From Roseiarcus sp963806935 (lineage in GTDB: Bacteria > Pseudomonadota > Alphaproteobacteria > Rhizobiales > Beijerinckiaceae): 64,000 nucleotides of DNA. The stretch is from assembly GCA_963806935.1 (NCBI GenBank), contig CAWEAT010000006.1, positions 1-64,000 of the forward strand, given 5' to 3'. Shown here piece after piece: positions 34,609-44,724 of this stretch. Position 1 is the first letter of the stretch, and the number at the start of each line of letters is the position of its first letter. The notes beneath the pieces were generated by a model. It saw only the letters and a program-made list of their open reading frames with translations. It did not search any database and was not told where the DNA came from. A program made the position numbers and the translations under genes.

Positions 34609-36681
34609 TCAGTCCGCGGCGTCGAAGATTGCCCCGGTCAGAAAGTCTGGCCAATCACGCTCGAAGAACGGGCGGGGCTCACGGTCGCAAGAGCGTATCG
34701 CGCGTGTGCGAATGACCGGATCCTCCCCGTCGAAACGGATCAGGATCTGCTCGGTCCGGTCTTCGACGCGCTCCGGCAGGAACCGGAACTCGCTGAGTGG
34801 CCCTGTCCGCGCGAGCGGAACGCGCTCGCCTTCAGGGTCGCATATTGCGCGGGCCCCGCGGCTTCCCCCTCCGCAGCTGATGTAGAACGCGAGCGCTGCG
34901 AGCACCGTCTCGGAAACGATCGCCATATGCCGCCATTGCAACGCCCTTAGCGCCTCGTAGGGACCTTTATAAGCGATCCCGCGCTTTCGGATCGAGCTGT
35001 TGAGAGCCTGAGCGCCGGCAAGCGCCTCCTTTACGCGGCCGGCGTTACAGACGATCCCCGCGTAGTCGCTCATTCGGGCCTGGACTTCAGTCCTTATGGC
35101 TCCGACGGTGATCGAGCTCTCCGGTTGAAGGACTTCAAGGATTCGGCTGAGCGCGCCTTCCACGAGGTCTCGCTCGGACGCAGGGGCGATTTCCGTGTTT
35201 TGGCGCGAGGCGATATGTTCGGCGCAACGCGTGCCAATGACCTGGCCAGCGTTCAGCGCGGCGCCGCCCGGACGAGTGACGCCATGGGTTCCGGCCGCTT
35301 CGCCGACTGCGTAGCAGCCCTCGAGGCTCGTCCGTCCCCATGTGTCAATCGCCAGTCCGCCATTCATGTGCTGGTTGTTGATCGCGAATTCCAGCGGATC
35401 TCTTGTGATGTCGTATTTGTAGCGTTTGTAGAGTTCGATGGACAAAGGGTTCATCTTGCGGAGACGGTCGAGGGGTTTTTCAAGCAGGGCGTCGGAGTTC
35501 TTGAGGTAGGCGTACACGTCGGGATCGACTCGATCGAGATGGAATTCGGCGTCGCCAGGAACCGCGAGAGGATTTCGATTGAAATCCATGAACACTCTTC
35601 GTCCCGCCTGAGTTTCTCGAAACACTGCGAGGTCGAAAAGGCTCGAGCCGAAGTCGAGCATGCGTGTCGCGTGGAAAGGCCACTGATAGCCTTTCCGGAA
35701 AATGTTCGAGGCCAGTTCGCGCGTGGTTCGATAGTAGTCGCCGAGAAAATTGTGCTCCCGGCCGCGAGAATCGACCGAATACACGTAAGGCATGCACTGC
35801 ACGTAGGTGCCGGACAGATTCCAGGGAAACCGCTCTCGCGGAGTCCCGATTCCGAACTGGCTTTCCGTCAGGTTCACTGCTTCGAGGCCTGCCTCGAGAG
35901 CGAGGCCCAAAGAGCCGAAGCACTGCCTGGGATAAACACTGTCCCGATAGAGTTCGCCAGGCCCTCCGGTCGCGAGAACCACGGAATCGCAAAGGAACGC
36001 AGCCAAACCGAGAGGATTGTCAGTCGTACGATGTTTCGGACGCATCGCCAAAACGCCGACTGCGCGGCGGGGCGCCCCTGGAGCGACAAGAAGGCATACG
36101 CCGGTGGTGTGGTTGATGATCGGAATGTCGAGCCGGATCGCCTCCTTGGCGAGGACCTGGACCATCAAGCGCGATGTCCGCGGCCCGCAACTCGTTGCGC
36201 GGCCCACTTCGTCGTGATCGGTTTGATAGCGCAACACCCCGCCCTGCGGATCCTGTGGTATCGGCAACCCGAGGTATTGCAGCGACGATAGCGCCCGCGC
36301 CGAACCCACGGCTTCGACATAGGCGGTATCGCCGTCCATTGCGCCGCCGGCGCCGAGGGCGTCCGCCATATCGCGAAAGTCGTCGCCTTGATCCGCACTG
36401 TTGGCCGTATGCAGCGTCTGCTTGTCCGATCCCGAGCAGGCCGAGGTGCCGCCGAAGGCGCTCTGGGAGGCGACGACAACGTCGATTTCACGGCGCTTCA
36501 ATTCTACCGCCGCCCGCAGTCCGGCCGCGCCGCTGCCGAGCACCAGCGCCTGACCTCGTCGTACGGGCAATGAAATGCCGAGCGCCGCAATAAACTCCTG
36601 CGGCGGCCTCTCGTTCGCGAGCTTGGGCATTTCGACGTCGGTCAGCCGGTCGAGGATTTGCTGGGGGATCGTCCTGCTCAA
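34609..36681 (-). CDS. FAD-dependent oxidoreductase of the fumarate reductase/succinate dehydrogenase flavoprotein type
   Basis: The 690-residue protein has the FAD-binding 'ALVLGSGAAGLRAAVELKRR' near residue 45, 'SAFGGTSACSGSDKQTLH' and a second FAD motif 'VVLATGGPGELYRDS'. 'EGCYAVGEAAGTHGVTRPGG' near residue 480 and a helical C-terminal domain complete it. The catalytic His/Arg of true succinate dehydrogenases cannot be confirmed by eye. No iron-sulfur partner is adjacent, so it probably oxidises a substrate by itself or with an unlinked partner. It is divergent from the LacI gene and controlled by the operators between them. Confidence 0.85.
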   Translation of the reverse strand: MSRTIPQQILDRLTDVEMPKLANERPPQEFIAALGISLPVRRGQALVLGSGAAGLRAAVELKRREIDVVVASQSAFGGTSACSGSDKQTLHTANSADQGDDFRDMADALGAGGAMDGDTAYVEAVGSARALSSLQYLGLPIPQDPQGGVLRYQTDHDEVGRATSCGPRTSRLMVQVLAKEAIRLDIPIINHTTGVCLLVAPGAPRRAVGVLAMRPKHRTTDNPLGLAAFLCDSVVLATGGPGELYRDSVYPRQCFGSLGLALEAGLEAVNLTESQFGIGTPRERFPWNLSGTYVQCMPYVYSVDSRGREHNFLGDYYRTTRELASNIFRKGYQWPFHATRMLDFGSSLFDLAVFRETQAGRRVFMDFNRNPLAVPGDAEFHLDRVDPDVYAYLKNSDALLEKPLDRLRKMNPLSIELYKRYKYDITRDPLEFAINNQHMNGGLAIDTWGRTSLEGCYAVGEAAGTHGVTRPGGAALNAGQVIGTRCAEHIASRQNTEIAPASERDLVEGALSRILEVLQPESSITVGAIRTEVQARMSDYAGIVCNAGRVKEALAGAQALNSSIRKRGIAYKGPYEALRALQWRHMAIVSETVLAALAFYISCGGGSRGARAICDPEGERVPLARTGPLSEFRFLPERVEDRTEQILIRFDGEDPVIRTRAIRSCDREPRPFFERDWPDFLTGAIFDAAD

Positions 36682-36727
36682 GGCTGTTCTCTGAATTGGG
36701 GTTGACGTGAGGTCTCAAAGTCGTTTA

Positions 36728-36741
36728 TTGGCACGTTCCAA
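36728..36741. promoter_or_regulatory. near-palindromic operator 1 (TTGGCACGTTCCAA)
   Basis: The 14-bp site differs from a perfect palindrome at one symmetric pair and has the central ACGT typical of LacI-family operators. It lies about 47 bp upstream of the flavoprotein start, where it could block that promoter. Confidence 0.7.
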
Positions 36742-36747
36742 TCACGC

Positions 36748-36761
36748 TTGGCACGTTCCAA
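36748..36761. promoter_or_regulatory. near-palindromic operator 2, identical to operator 1
   Basis: The same 14 bases recur exactly 20 bp downstream of the first. This is about two helical turns, so two regulator dimers would bind on the same face. A weaker relative, TTGGAACGCGCCGA, lies at 36826-36839, just before the regulator gene. Confidence 0.7.
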
Positions 36762-36845
36762 ATTGAGCGCCGAGACGCAATGAATGTCAAGGATACAGGG
36801 AGACCGGCAGCTTAGATCCGCGGTCTTGGAACGCGCCGACCGCTC

Positions 36846-37921
36846 GTGAACGCCATGAACGACAAAGGGCCTGGACAAATGGAGGGCGGCGAGGGTCGGG
36901 CGACGATTGTCGATGTCGCCCGTCGCGCCGGCGTGTCGAAGTCGACGGTCTCGCTGGTGCTGGGCGGGAGCGCGCTTGGTCGCCGAGGCGACCCGAGAGC
37001 GTGTCTCGGACGCGATGAGCGAGCTTGGCTATATTTACCATCGCGGCGCTGCGACGTTGCGGGGCGCCAAATCAGGCGTGCTCGGCATGGTCATCAACGA
37101 CCTGTCGAACCCCTTCTACGTCGAGTTGGCGATTGGCATCGAGCAGGCCTGCCAAGGAGCCGGCTTTATTCCCTTTCTCGCCAACACGGGCGAAAACCCG
37201 GTTCGTCAGCAACAGGTGATCCGCTCGATGCGCGAGCACGGGGCTGCCGGGCTGGTGCTGGCGCCGGCGATTGGCTCGTCGCCGGGTGAGTTGAAGGCTC
37301 TGGTCGCCGGCCTGCCGGTCGTACAGGTCATGCGTCGTCTTCCTGGGCTCAAGGCGTCCATTGTCTCGCCGGAGAATAAGGAGGGCGCGCGCAAAGCGAC
37401 CGCTCATCTCTTGGCGGCCGGACACACGCGGGTTGCGTTTGTTGGCGGCCTCAAATCAATGATTGTTCGCGACGAACGTCTCGCCGGTTATCAGCATCGC
37501 CTTGCGAGACGCTGGAATTTCGTTCGAGGAATCGTTGGTCATCGAGACGATGACCAACTACTCGGGCGGCGGGGCGGCTGCCCCGCAATTGCTCAACCTC
37601 CGCGGGCCTGCGACCGCAGCCCTTTGTTACAACGACGTCGTCGCGATCGGGCTTGTTCGCGCGCTCACCGAGGCGGGGATTTCCGTTGGCAGGGATTTCG
37701 CGGTCATCGGCTTCGACGACATTGAAGAGGCCAAATATACGTTGCCCGCATTGAGCAGCGTTGCGGTCAATGGCCGCAATCTTGGCTCTCGCGCAGCCCA
37801 GCTTTTGATGCGTCAACTCGCAACAGGCGACTTTGACCCGGAGACGGTCTTGAGCCCGACAACCTTGGTCATTCGCGCCTCGTGCGGCGCTTCGAACGAC
37901 AAAATGGAAGCGCGCGCATGA
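36846..37921 (+). CDS. LacI-family transcriptional regulator, split by two frameshifts
   Basis: The DNA-binding domain reads 'ATIVDVARRAGVSKSTVSLV', a typical LacI helix-turn-helix. The hinge and sugar-binding domain follow in a second frame ('SGVLGMVINDLSNPFYVELA', 'HTRVAFVGG') and a third ('CYNDVVAIGLVRAL', 'FAVIGFDDIEEA'). The frames join if one base is removed near 36968-36975 and one near 37495-37505. About 355 residues fit the family. The start is GTG 36846, ATG 36855 or ATG 36879. It probably binds the two operators just upstream, and a half-match before its start suggests autoregulation. The inducer is unknown. Confidence 0.88.
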
Positions 37922-38925
37922 CGAAACTCCGTTGGGGACTGATCGGAGCCAGCACGATCGCGGCGGAGCATATGATCGGCGCGTTCCGAGCCAACGGAGG
38001 CGAGGTCGTTTCCGTCATGAGCGCTAGCGCCGATCGAGCCACAAAATACGCGCGCGAGCATGGGATCGAGCATGCGACGACTAGCCTCGCGGATCTCGTT
38101 GCGTCGAAGGAAATCGACGCCGTCTATATCTCGACGACGAACAATCTTCATCGCGACCAGGTCTTCGCGGCGGCCGCAGCCGGAAAACACGTGCTTTGCG
38201 AGAAGCCTTTGGCGCTGACGCTTGCCGACGCGCGCGCAATGGTCGCCGAATGCCGCAAGAGGGGCGTGGTCATGGGGACAAACCATCATCTTCGCAACGC
38301 GGCGACTCACCGAGCCATGCGGGCGGCGATCATAGAGGGGAGAATTGGCAAGCCGTTGTTCGCCCGTGTCTTTCACTCGGTCTATCTGCCCCCCCATTTG
38401 CAGGGATGGCGAATTGATCGGCCGGAGGTAGGCGGAGGCGTTATGATGGATATTACTGTCCATGACGCGGACACTTTGCGTTTCGTGCTCGATGACGAAC
38501 CAACGTCGGTGATTGCGATGACCTCGCACGGAGGCATGGGCCAGGCGGGCCTCGAGGACGGGGCCATGGGCGTCATCCGCTTCTCCAGCGGGTTGCTCGC
38601 CCAGTTTCACGACGGATTTACCACCAAGTATGCGACCACCGGGTTCGAAGTGCACGGGGATAAGGGTTCGTTGATCGGCAGGGATTGCATGACCCAGGCG
38701 CCGAAGGGCGACGTTCTGCTCCGGGCTTCTTCCGGCGAGGAAGCGCTCAAAGTGGATCACGAAGAACTTTACGTGCGCTCGATCCGCCTCTTCCAGGAGG
38801 CTGTCCAGGGACGGGGCGCGCCGTCGGCGACGGGCGAAGATGGGGTCAAGTCGCTGAGCGTCGCTGTCTCTGCTCGCAAAGCGGCGCGATCCGGCGCTGA
38901 AACCGCAATTGATCTGAACGTCTGA
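37918..38925 (+). CDS. Gfo/Idh/MocA-family oxidoreductase
   Basis: The 335-residue NAD(P)-dependent dehydrogenase has an N-terminal Rossmann fold ('LRWGLIGASTIAAEHMIGAF'), the signature 'HVLCEKPLALTLADA' with the catalytic Lys, and a C-terminal sheet domain with 'GGGVMMDITVHDADTLRF', where the Asp and His are catalytic. Such enzymes oxidise sugars, inositols or sugar derivatives. Its ATG overlaps the LacI stop by four bases, so regulator and enzyme are co-translated. It probably uses the sugar imported by the ABC system downstream. Confidence 0.92.
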   Translation: MTKLRWGLIGASTIAAEHMIGAFRANGGEVVSVMSASADRATKYAREHGIEHATTSLADLVASKEIDAVYISTTNNLHRDQVFAAAAAGKHVLCEKPLALTLADARAMVAECRKRGVVMGTNHHLRNAATHRAMRAAIIEGRIGKPLFARVFHSVYLPPHLQGWRIDRPEVGGGVMMDITVHDADTLRFVLDDEPTSVIAMTSHGGMGQAGLEDGAMGVIRFSSGLLAQFHDGFTTKYATTGFEVHGDKGSLIGRDCMTQAPKGDVLLRASSGEEALKVDHEELYVRSIRLFQEAVQGRGAPSATGEDGVKSLSVAVSARKAARSGAETAIDLNV

Positions 38926-38932
38926 GGCGGGC

Positions 38933-40535
38933 ATGAGCAGGCAAAAGGTAATTTCCGCCTCGGACGCCGCTCGCCTGATTCCAGACGGCGCGATCGTCAC
39001 GGTCTCTTCGTCTTCGGCGCTTGGTTGTCCTGACGCTGTGTTGGCTGCAATCGGGGAACAGTTCGAGACCGAGGGTCATCCGCGGAACCTGACGACCCTT
39101 CACCCGATCGCGGCCGGCGACATGTGGGGAGTGAAGGGTATGGACCACCTGGCTAAGGCGGGGTGCCTCGCCCGGGTATTGGCCGGCTCCTATCCGTCCG
39201 GCCCATCTTCCGCCGAACCGCCCGCGATTTGGAAGATGATCACTGGCGACGCGATCCCGGCCTACAACGTGCCATCGGGCATCCTGTTTGATATTCATCG
39301 CGAGGCGGCGGCAAAACGGCCGGGCGTTCTGACAAAAGTCGGAATGGATACGTTCGTTGATCCCGTCCACGAAGGCTGCGCCATGAACGCAAGAGCGGCT
39401 TCGGAGCCGATCGTGGAACGTGTCAATTTCGCTGGCGACGAATGGCTGTTCTTCCCGACCATCACTCCGCAGATCGCGATCATTCGCGCCACGACGGCCG
39501 ACGAAAGAGGAAATCTTTCTTACGAGCACGAAGGCGGCATTCTCGGGCCGCTCGATCAGGCCCTTGCAGTGCGCAACAACGGCGGGATTGTGATTGCACA
39601 AGTCAAACGGCTTGCCGCGTCGGGGACGCTGCGTCCCCACGACGTCATCGTGCCCGGCATACTCGTCGACTACGTCGTCATCGCGCCGGATCAATTGCAG
39701 ACGACTCACACGCCTTATGAACCCGCTATTTCTGGCGAGATCTTTCGTCCGTTGTGGTCCTTCGAAACTCCGAAGTTCGATATCGCCAAGGTCATCGCGC
39801 GACGGGTGGCCCAGGAATTGCGCGAGGGGGATGCGGTCAACATCGGTTTCGGCATTTCTGCGAACGTGCCCCGGATCCTGATCGAGGAGGGCAGGCATGG
39901 CGCCGTGACCTGGGTCATCGAACAGGGGGCCGTGGGGGGCGTGCCGTTGCTCGATTTCCAATTCGGTTGTGCCTCAAACGCCGAGGCGATCGTGCCGTCG
40001 CCGGCTCAGTTCACTTACTTCCAGGGCGGCGGCTTTGACATGTCGCTGCTCTCATTTCTCCAGATCGATCGCCTGGGGTCCGTCAACGTGTCCAAGCTCG
40101 GCGTGCGCCCTCACGTGACGGCGGGAGCGGGCGGCTTCGTCGACATCACGGCGCGCGCGAGGAAGATCGTTTTTTCCGGCTATTTCACCGCCGGCGCGAA
40201 GCTGGAAATCAGCGACGGCGCAGTGACCATTGCCCAGGAGGGCAAGGTCAAGAAGCTCGTTCACTCTGTCGAGCAGATCTCCTTTTCGGGCTCTCGGGCA
40301 ATCGCTCAGGGCCAGGAAGATTCTCTACGTCACGGAACGTTGCGTGCTTCGCCTGGAGCCGGAAGGCGTCACCGTTGTCGAATTGGCCCCGGGCGTCGAC
40401 TTGAAGCGCGACGTCCTTGGTCAGGCCGAGTTTCCGCTGAGGGTGGCTCCGGAACTGCGGAAGATGGACTCGGCGCTGTTTCATCCCGCGCCGATCAATC
40501 TCGTGCTTCACCCAGCCCGGGGGCCGCTCCAATGA
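38933..40535 (+). CDS. acyl-CoA:acetate/3-ketoacid CoA-transferase, frameshifted near the end
   Basis: A fused alpha/beta family I CoA-transferase of about 530 residues. The alpha part has 'GAIVTVSSSSALGCPDAVL' and 'GDMWGVKGMDHLAKAG'. The beta part carries 'VIEQGAVGGVPLLDFQFG', whose Glu is the expected acyl-carrying residue. The final 70 residues ('KILYVTERCVLRL', 'PELRKMDSALFHP') are in another frame, joined by removing one base near 40305-40315. It moves CoA between acids. Its stop overlaps the next start by four bases. Confidence 0.88.
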
Positions 40536-41304
40536 GCCCATTCGTCGAACTCACATTTGAAGGCCCCCTCGCGCGTCTGACGATGAGGCGGGCTGACAAG
40601 CTGAACGCACTCGATCGCGCCATGATCGACGCGCTCGCCGAGGCCAGCCGCGCAATCGAAGCCTCGCGGGATACCCGAGTTGCGATCCTCTCGGGCGAAG
40701 GCAAAGCTTTTTGCGCTGGCGGCGACATCGCCGCCTGGGGCGGGCTTCCCGCGTTGGAGATGTGGCGCGACTGGACGCGCGCGGGGCACCGCGCTTTCGA
40801 AGCCCTGGCGCGGCTGCGGGTTCCCCTGATCGCGGCGCTGACCGGTCACGCGTTCGGCGGCGGCTTGGAACTCGCGGGGGTCGCGGATATCCGCGTTGCC
40901 GAAAGCGGCATCAAACTCGGCCTTCCGGAGTCCGGCCTCGGCATGGCGCCCGGTTGGTCGGGCACCCAAAGACTGGTGCGGCGATTTGGACCATCGGTCG
41001 TACGGCGCATGGCGCTGGCGGGCGCAATGTTTACCGCGGAAGAGGGGCTCGCGCTCGGATTGGTCGACGAGGTGACTCCGAAGGGCGAAGGGGTCGTGCG
41101 CGCCGAGAAATCGCCGCGGACATCGCCAAGCGGGGCCCTGTTGCGGTGCAGATGATCAAAGCGATGATCAATTTCGGCGAGGGCGAGGATCGCGACGCTC
41201 CGATCGAAGGACTGGCCGGCGCCCTGACCGCGACGACTGAGGATCTGGCCGAGGGCGTCGCGGCGTTTCGGGCCAAGCGGGGGCCGGCCTTTGTCGGTCG
41301 ATAG
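40532..41304 (+). CDS. enoyl-CoA hydratase/isomerase family protein, frameshifted near the end
   Basis: The crotonase fold has 'RADKLNALDRAMIDALAEAS', 'GKAFCAGGDIAAWGG', 'GHAFGGGLELAGVADIRVA' and 'LPESGLGMAPGWSGTQRLVR' with the catalytic Glu. After 'DEVTPKGEGV' the frame is lost near 41097-41100; one base more restores 'AREIAADIAKRGPVAVQMIK' to the usual end. It is coupled to the CoA-transferase and may act on CoA thioesters formed by it. The substrate is unknown. Confidence 0.87.
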
Positions 41305-41486
41305 GCCAAGAGCCATGAACGCTGTATACCGAGGAAAAGAGGTTCACCTTCATGCGTGGTCCGGGCGCCGGTCGGCGTCGTCGCGGGCCGACTTGGGGGA
41401 GATTGAAAGATCGGAAGTGCGACTCGCTTCTGGGAACGGCGCCGGACCGCATCCGGTGGGAGAGTGACGCTTAGGAAGGGTAGAAG

Positions 41487-42753
41487 ATGAAACTTCAAAC
41501 CATGTTGATGGCCAGCGCGATGGCTGTCTCGGTGATCGGGCTCGCTGCAGGGGCCCGGGCGGCCGACGTCAAGGAAGTCCAAATGCTGCATTGGTGGACG
41601 TCCGGCGGCGAAGCAGCGGCGCTGAACGTGCTCAAGCAGGACCTGGCGAAGGAAGGCTACGCCTGGAAGGACGTGCCGGTCGCTGGCGGCGGCGGCGAGG
41701 GCGCCATGACTGCGCTAAAAGCGATGGTCGCGGCTGGGAATCCGCCGACCGCTTCGCAGATCCTCGGCTATTTCGCGGTCGACTACGCCGAGGCCGGCAA
41801 GCTCGGCGACATCACCTCGCTCGCCACCAAGGAAGACTGGGCCAAGGTCGTTCCCACGGCTTTGCAGAAGTTCACCACCACCAACGGCAAGTGGGACGCC
41901 GTCCCGGTCAACATCCACTCGGTCAACTGGGTGTGGATCAACAAGGCGGTAATGGACAAGATCGGCGGGAAAGAGCCGACAAACTTCGACGAATTCATCG
42001 CGCTGCTCGACAAGGCCAAGGCGGCGGGCGTCATTCCGCTCGCGCTCGGCGGTCAGCCCTGGCAGGAAGCGACGTTGTTCGACTCGGTCGTGGCGTCGAC
42101 CGGCGGCATCGACTTTTACAAGAAAGCTTTCATCGATCTCGACGAGAGCGCGTTGAAGTCGGATACGATGAAAAAGTCGTTCGACAACCTGGCCAAGCTT
42201 CGCGCCTACACCGACCCGAACTTCGCCGGCCGCGACTGGAACCTCGCGACCGCCATGGTCATCAAGGGCGACGCGCTCGTGCAGGTGATGGGCGATTGGG
42301 CCAAGGGCGAATTCAAGGCCGCCAACAAGGAAGCGGGCAAGGACTTCCTCTGCTATCGCTTTCCGGGCACCGACGGCGATGTGATCTACAACACAGACAT
42401 GTTTGCGATGTTCGACGTTCCGGCGGACCGCAAGGCGGCGCAGCTTGCCCTCGCCGATGCGACGATGAGCCCGAGCTTCCAGTCGGCGTTCAATGTCGTC
42501 AAAGGGCTCGGTTCCCGCGCGCATGGACGTGCCGGACACGGCGTTCGACATGTGCGGCAAGAAGGGCATCGCGGACGTGAAGAAGGCGAACGCAGACGGC
42601 AAGTTCGTGGGCTCGATGGCTCAGAACTACGCGCAGCCGCCGGCGGTCGCGGGCGCCTATCATGACGTCGTGACCAAGTTCTTCCACGGCGAGATCAAGA
42701 GTTCGGACGCCGCCGTTGCGGAACTCGACAAAGCGCTTAACAACGCGAAGTAA
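41487..42753 (+). CDS. sugar ABC transporter substrate-binding protein, frameshifted
   Basis: The signal peptide ends near 'AAGARAAD'. The family 1 carbohydrate-binding fold follows: 'VQMLHWWTSGGEAAALNVLK', 'WVWINKAVMDKIG', 'LGGQPWQEATLFD' and 'AMVIKGDALVQVMGDWAKGE'. It resembles the GtsA-type glucose/mannose binding proteins. Near 42502-42506, one base fewer turns 'VVKGLGSRAHG' into 'VVKGSVPARMDVPDTAFD', the normal continuation. The protein is periplasmic and delivers sugar to the two permeases downstream. A 183-bp gap before it may hold an extra promoter. Confidence 0.93.
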
Positions 42754-42762
42754 GATCTGCGA

Positions 42763-42790
42763 CCCTCCTCCGCCTGGTCGCGGGGGAGGG
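42763..42790 (+). promoter_or_regulatory. hairpin between binding-protein and permease genes
   Basis: CCCTCCTCCGC pairs with GCGGGGGAGGG (one G-T) around a short loop, ten bases after the binding-protein stop. There is no T-run. In sugar ABC operons such stems often protect the abundant binding-protein transcript and lower permease expression. Confidence 0.65.
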
Positions 42791-42836
42791 CTGTTCGCAA
42801 GGCATCGTACAAAGGGACTCGTCCCAGGGGCCGCTC

Positions 42837-43781
42837 ATGACCGCTTTAATTGAGCCGATCGCCGTGGCGGAGCCACGTGCGGGCTACGTTGCGCGATAAG
42901 TTGCAGCACTACCTTCCGAGATTGGTGCTCGCGCCGTCCTTCCTGCTCGTGCTGATCTTTGTCTATGGGTTCAATCTCTGGACGTTCTTTCTGTCCTTCA
43001 CCAATTCGAAGGGCTTCACCTCGACCAAGCTCATCGGCCTCGCCAACTATCAGAAACTCTGGAACTGGACTTTCGAGACCGATCCGCCGTCGAGCTGGTA
43101 CACGGCGATCGTCAACATGGGATTTTTGGCGGGCTTTATGTTGCGTTTTGCCTCCTCCTCGGCCTCACGCTCGCGATCCTCCTCGACCAAAAGATCCGTG
43201 GCGAAGGGATCCTTCGCCCGATCTATCTTTATCCGCTCGCGCTGTCCTTCATCGTGACCGGGACGGCGTGGAAGCTCTTCCTCGATCCCGGCATCGGGCT
43301 TGAGAAGGCGGTCCACGATTGGGGGTGGACGAGCTTCAAATTCGACTGGGTCGTCAATCCTCGGATGATGATCTATTGCGTCGCGATCGCGGGCATCTGG
43401 CAGACGTCCGGTTTCGTGATGGCGATGTTTCTCGCCGGCCTGCGTGGCATCGACGGCGAGATCCTGAAAGCGGCGCAGATCGACGGCGCCTCGGCGTTCG
43501 CCACCTATTGGCGCATCGTGCTGCCGATTATGCGGCCGGTCTTCCTCTCCGCCATCATCGTGCTCGCTCATATGGCGATCAAGTCTTACGATCTCGTGCT
43601 TTCGGTGACGGGCAAGAACCCGGGCGGGGCGGCGGAGCTGCCCTCGACCTTCATGTATTCCTACACGTTCACTCGCAACCAGATGGCGGTCGGCTCGACC
43701 AGCGCGGTCATCATGCTGATGACCATCGCCGCGATCATGATCCCCTATCTCTATTCCGAGCTCAAAGAGAAGCATCAATGA
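42837..43781 (+). CDS. sugar ABC transporter permease 1, split by two frameshifts
   Basis: The first part reads 'LQHYLPRLVLAPSFLLVLIF' and 'LTNSK'-like family features ('SFTNSKGFTSTKLIGLANYQ'). The last part has the EAA loop 'EILKAAQIDGASAFATYWRI' that contacts the ATPase. In between, 'LLLGLTLAILLDQKIRGEGI' is recovered only by changing frame near 43135-43155. The start is ATG 42837 (MTALIEPIAVAEPRAGY), joined by removing one T near 42893-42897. A TTG at 42850 is the alternative. Six membrane helices are expected in a MalF-type subunit. Confidence 0.88.
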
Positions 43782-44724
43782 GCGCCGCCGATCTCATTGC
43801 CTCGCCGCCGGCGCGCGAGCCGGCGCGGCATTCGATCACGACGCGCGTTGTCATCTATGGTCTGCTGGTTGTCTTCGCCCTCGTCTACATCGTGCCACTC
43901 GTCGTCATGGTGATGACGTCGTTGAAACCGCTCGACGAGGTGACTGGCGGCAACATGTTCGCGCTGCCGCATCATCCGACCTTCGACCCATGGGTGCAGG
44001 CTGGGGTGAGGCGCGCATCGGCGTATCCGACACGGCGGGGATCAAGGGATACTTCTGGAACTCGATCAAGATGGTCGTGCCGGCGGTGCTCATCTCGACT
44101 CTGCTTGGGGCGTTGAACGGTTACGTGCTGACGAAGTGGCGCTTTCCCGGCCACAAGCTCGTATTCGGGATGATGCTGTTCGCCTGCTTTATCCCGTTCC
44201 AATCAGTCATCATTCCGATGGCGGTCATTCTCGGCGAGCTCGGCCGCATCGGCAATCAGTTGAGTGATCTGACGGGCGTGTCGTTTGGCTTCGGCAACCC
44301 CACGGTCAATCTCGTCATCGTCCACGTCATCTACGGCCTCGGCTTCACAACGCTATTCTTTCGCAATTATTACGAGGCGTTCCCGACCGAACTCGTGAAG
44401 GCGGCGATGATCGACGGCGCGAGCTTCTTCCAGATATTCCGCCGCATCTTGCTCCCGAATTCCGCGCCGATTTTCATCGTGACCGTGATCTACCAGTTCA
44501 CCAATGTCTGGAACGACTTCCTGTTCGGGTCGACCTTCGCGGCGGGTGACCAGTCCCCCATGACGGTCGCACTCAACAATCTCGTCAACACATCGACCGG
44601 CATTGTCGAATACAACGTAAACATGGCGGCGGCGATCATCGCCGCGGCTCCCACTCTCCTGGTCTACATTGTCGCGGGTCGGTACTTCGTGCGCGGCCTG
44701 ATGGCTGGCGCCGTGAAGGGTTGA
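43778..44724 (+). CDS. sugar ABC transporter permease 2, frameshifted
   Basis: The N-terminus has 'RVVIYGLLVVFALVYIVPLV' and 'VMVMTSLKPLDEV', typical of MalG-type permeases. Near 43998 the frame changes; one base more gives 'FDPWVQAWGEARIGVSDTAG', continuing 'FWNSIKMVVPAVLISTLLGA'. The EAA loop is 'ELVKAAMIDGASFFQIFRRI'. The ATG overlaps the stop of permease 1 by four bases. Confidence 0.9.

Noticed and set aside
35125..36291. 388-codon open frame on the plus strand
   Set aside because: It is antisense to the FAD flavoprotein, which has clear FAD motifs.
37813..39000. 395-codon open frame on the minus strand
   Set aside because: It is antisense to the Gfo/Idh/MocA gene and shows no family features.
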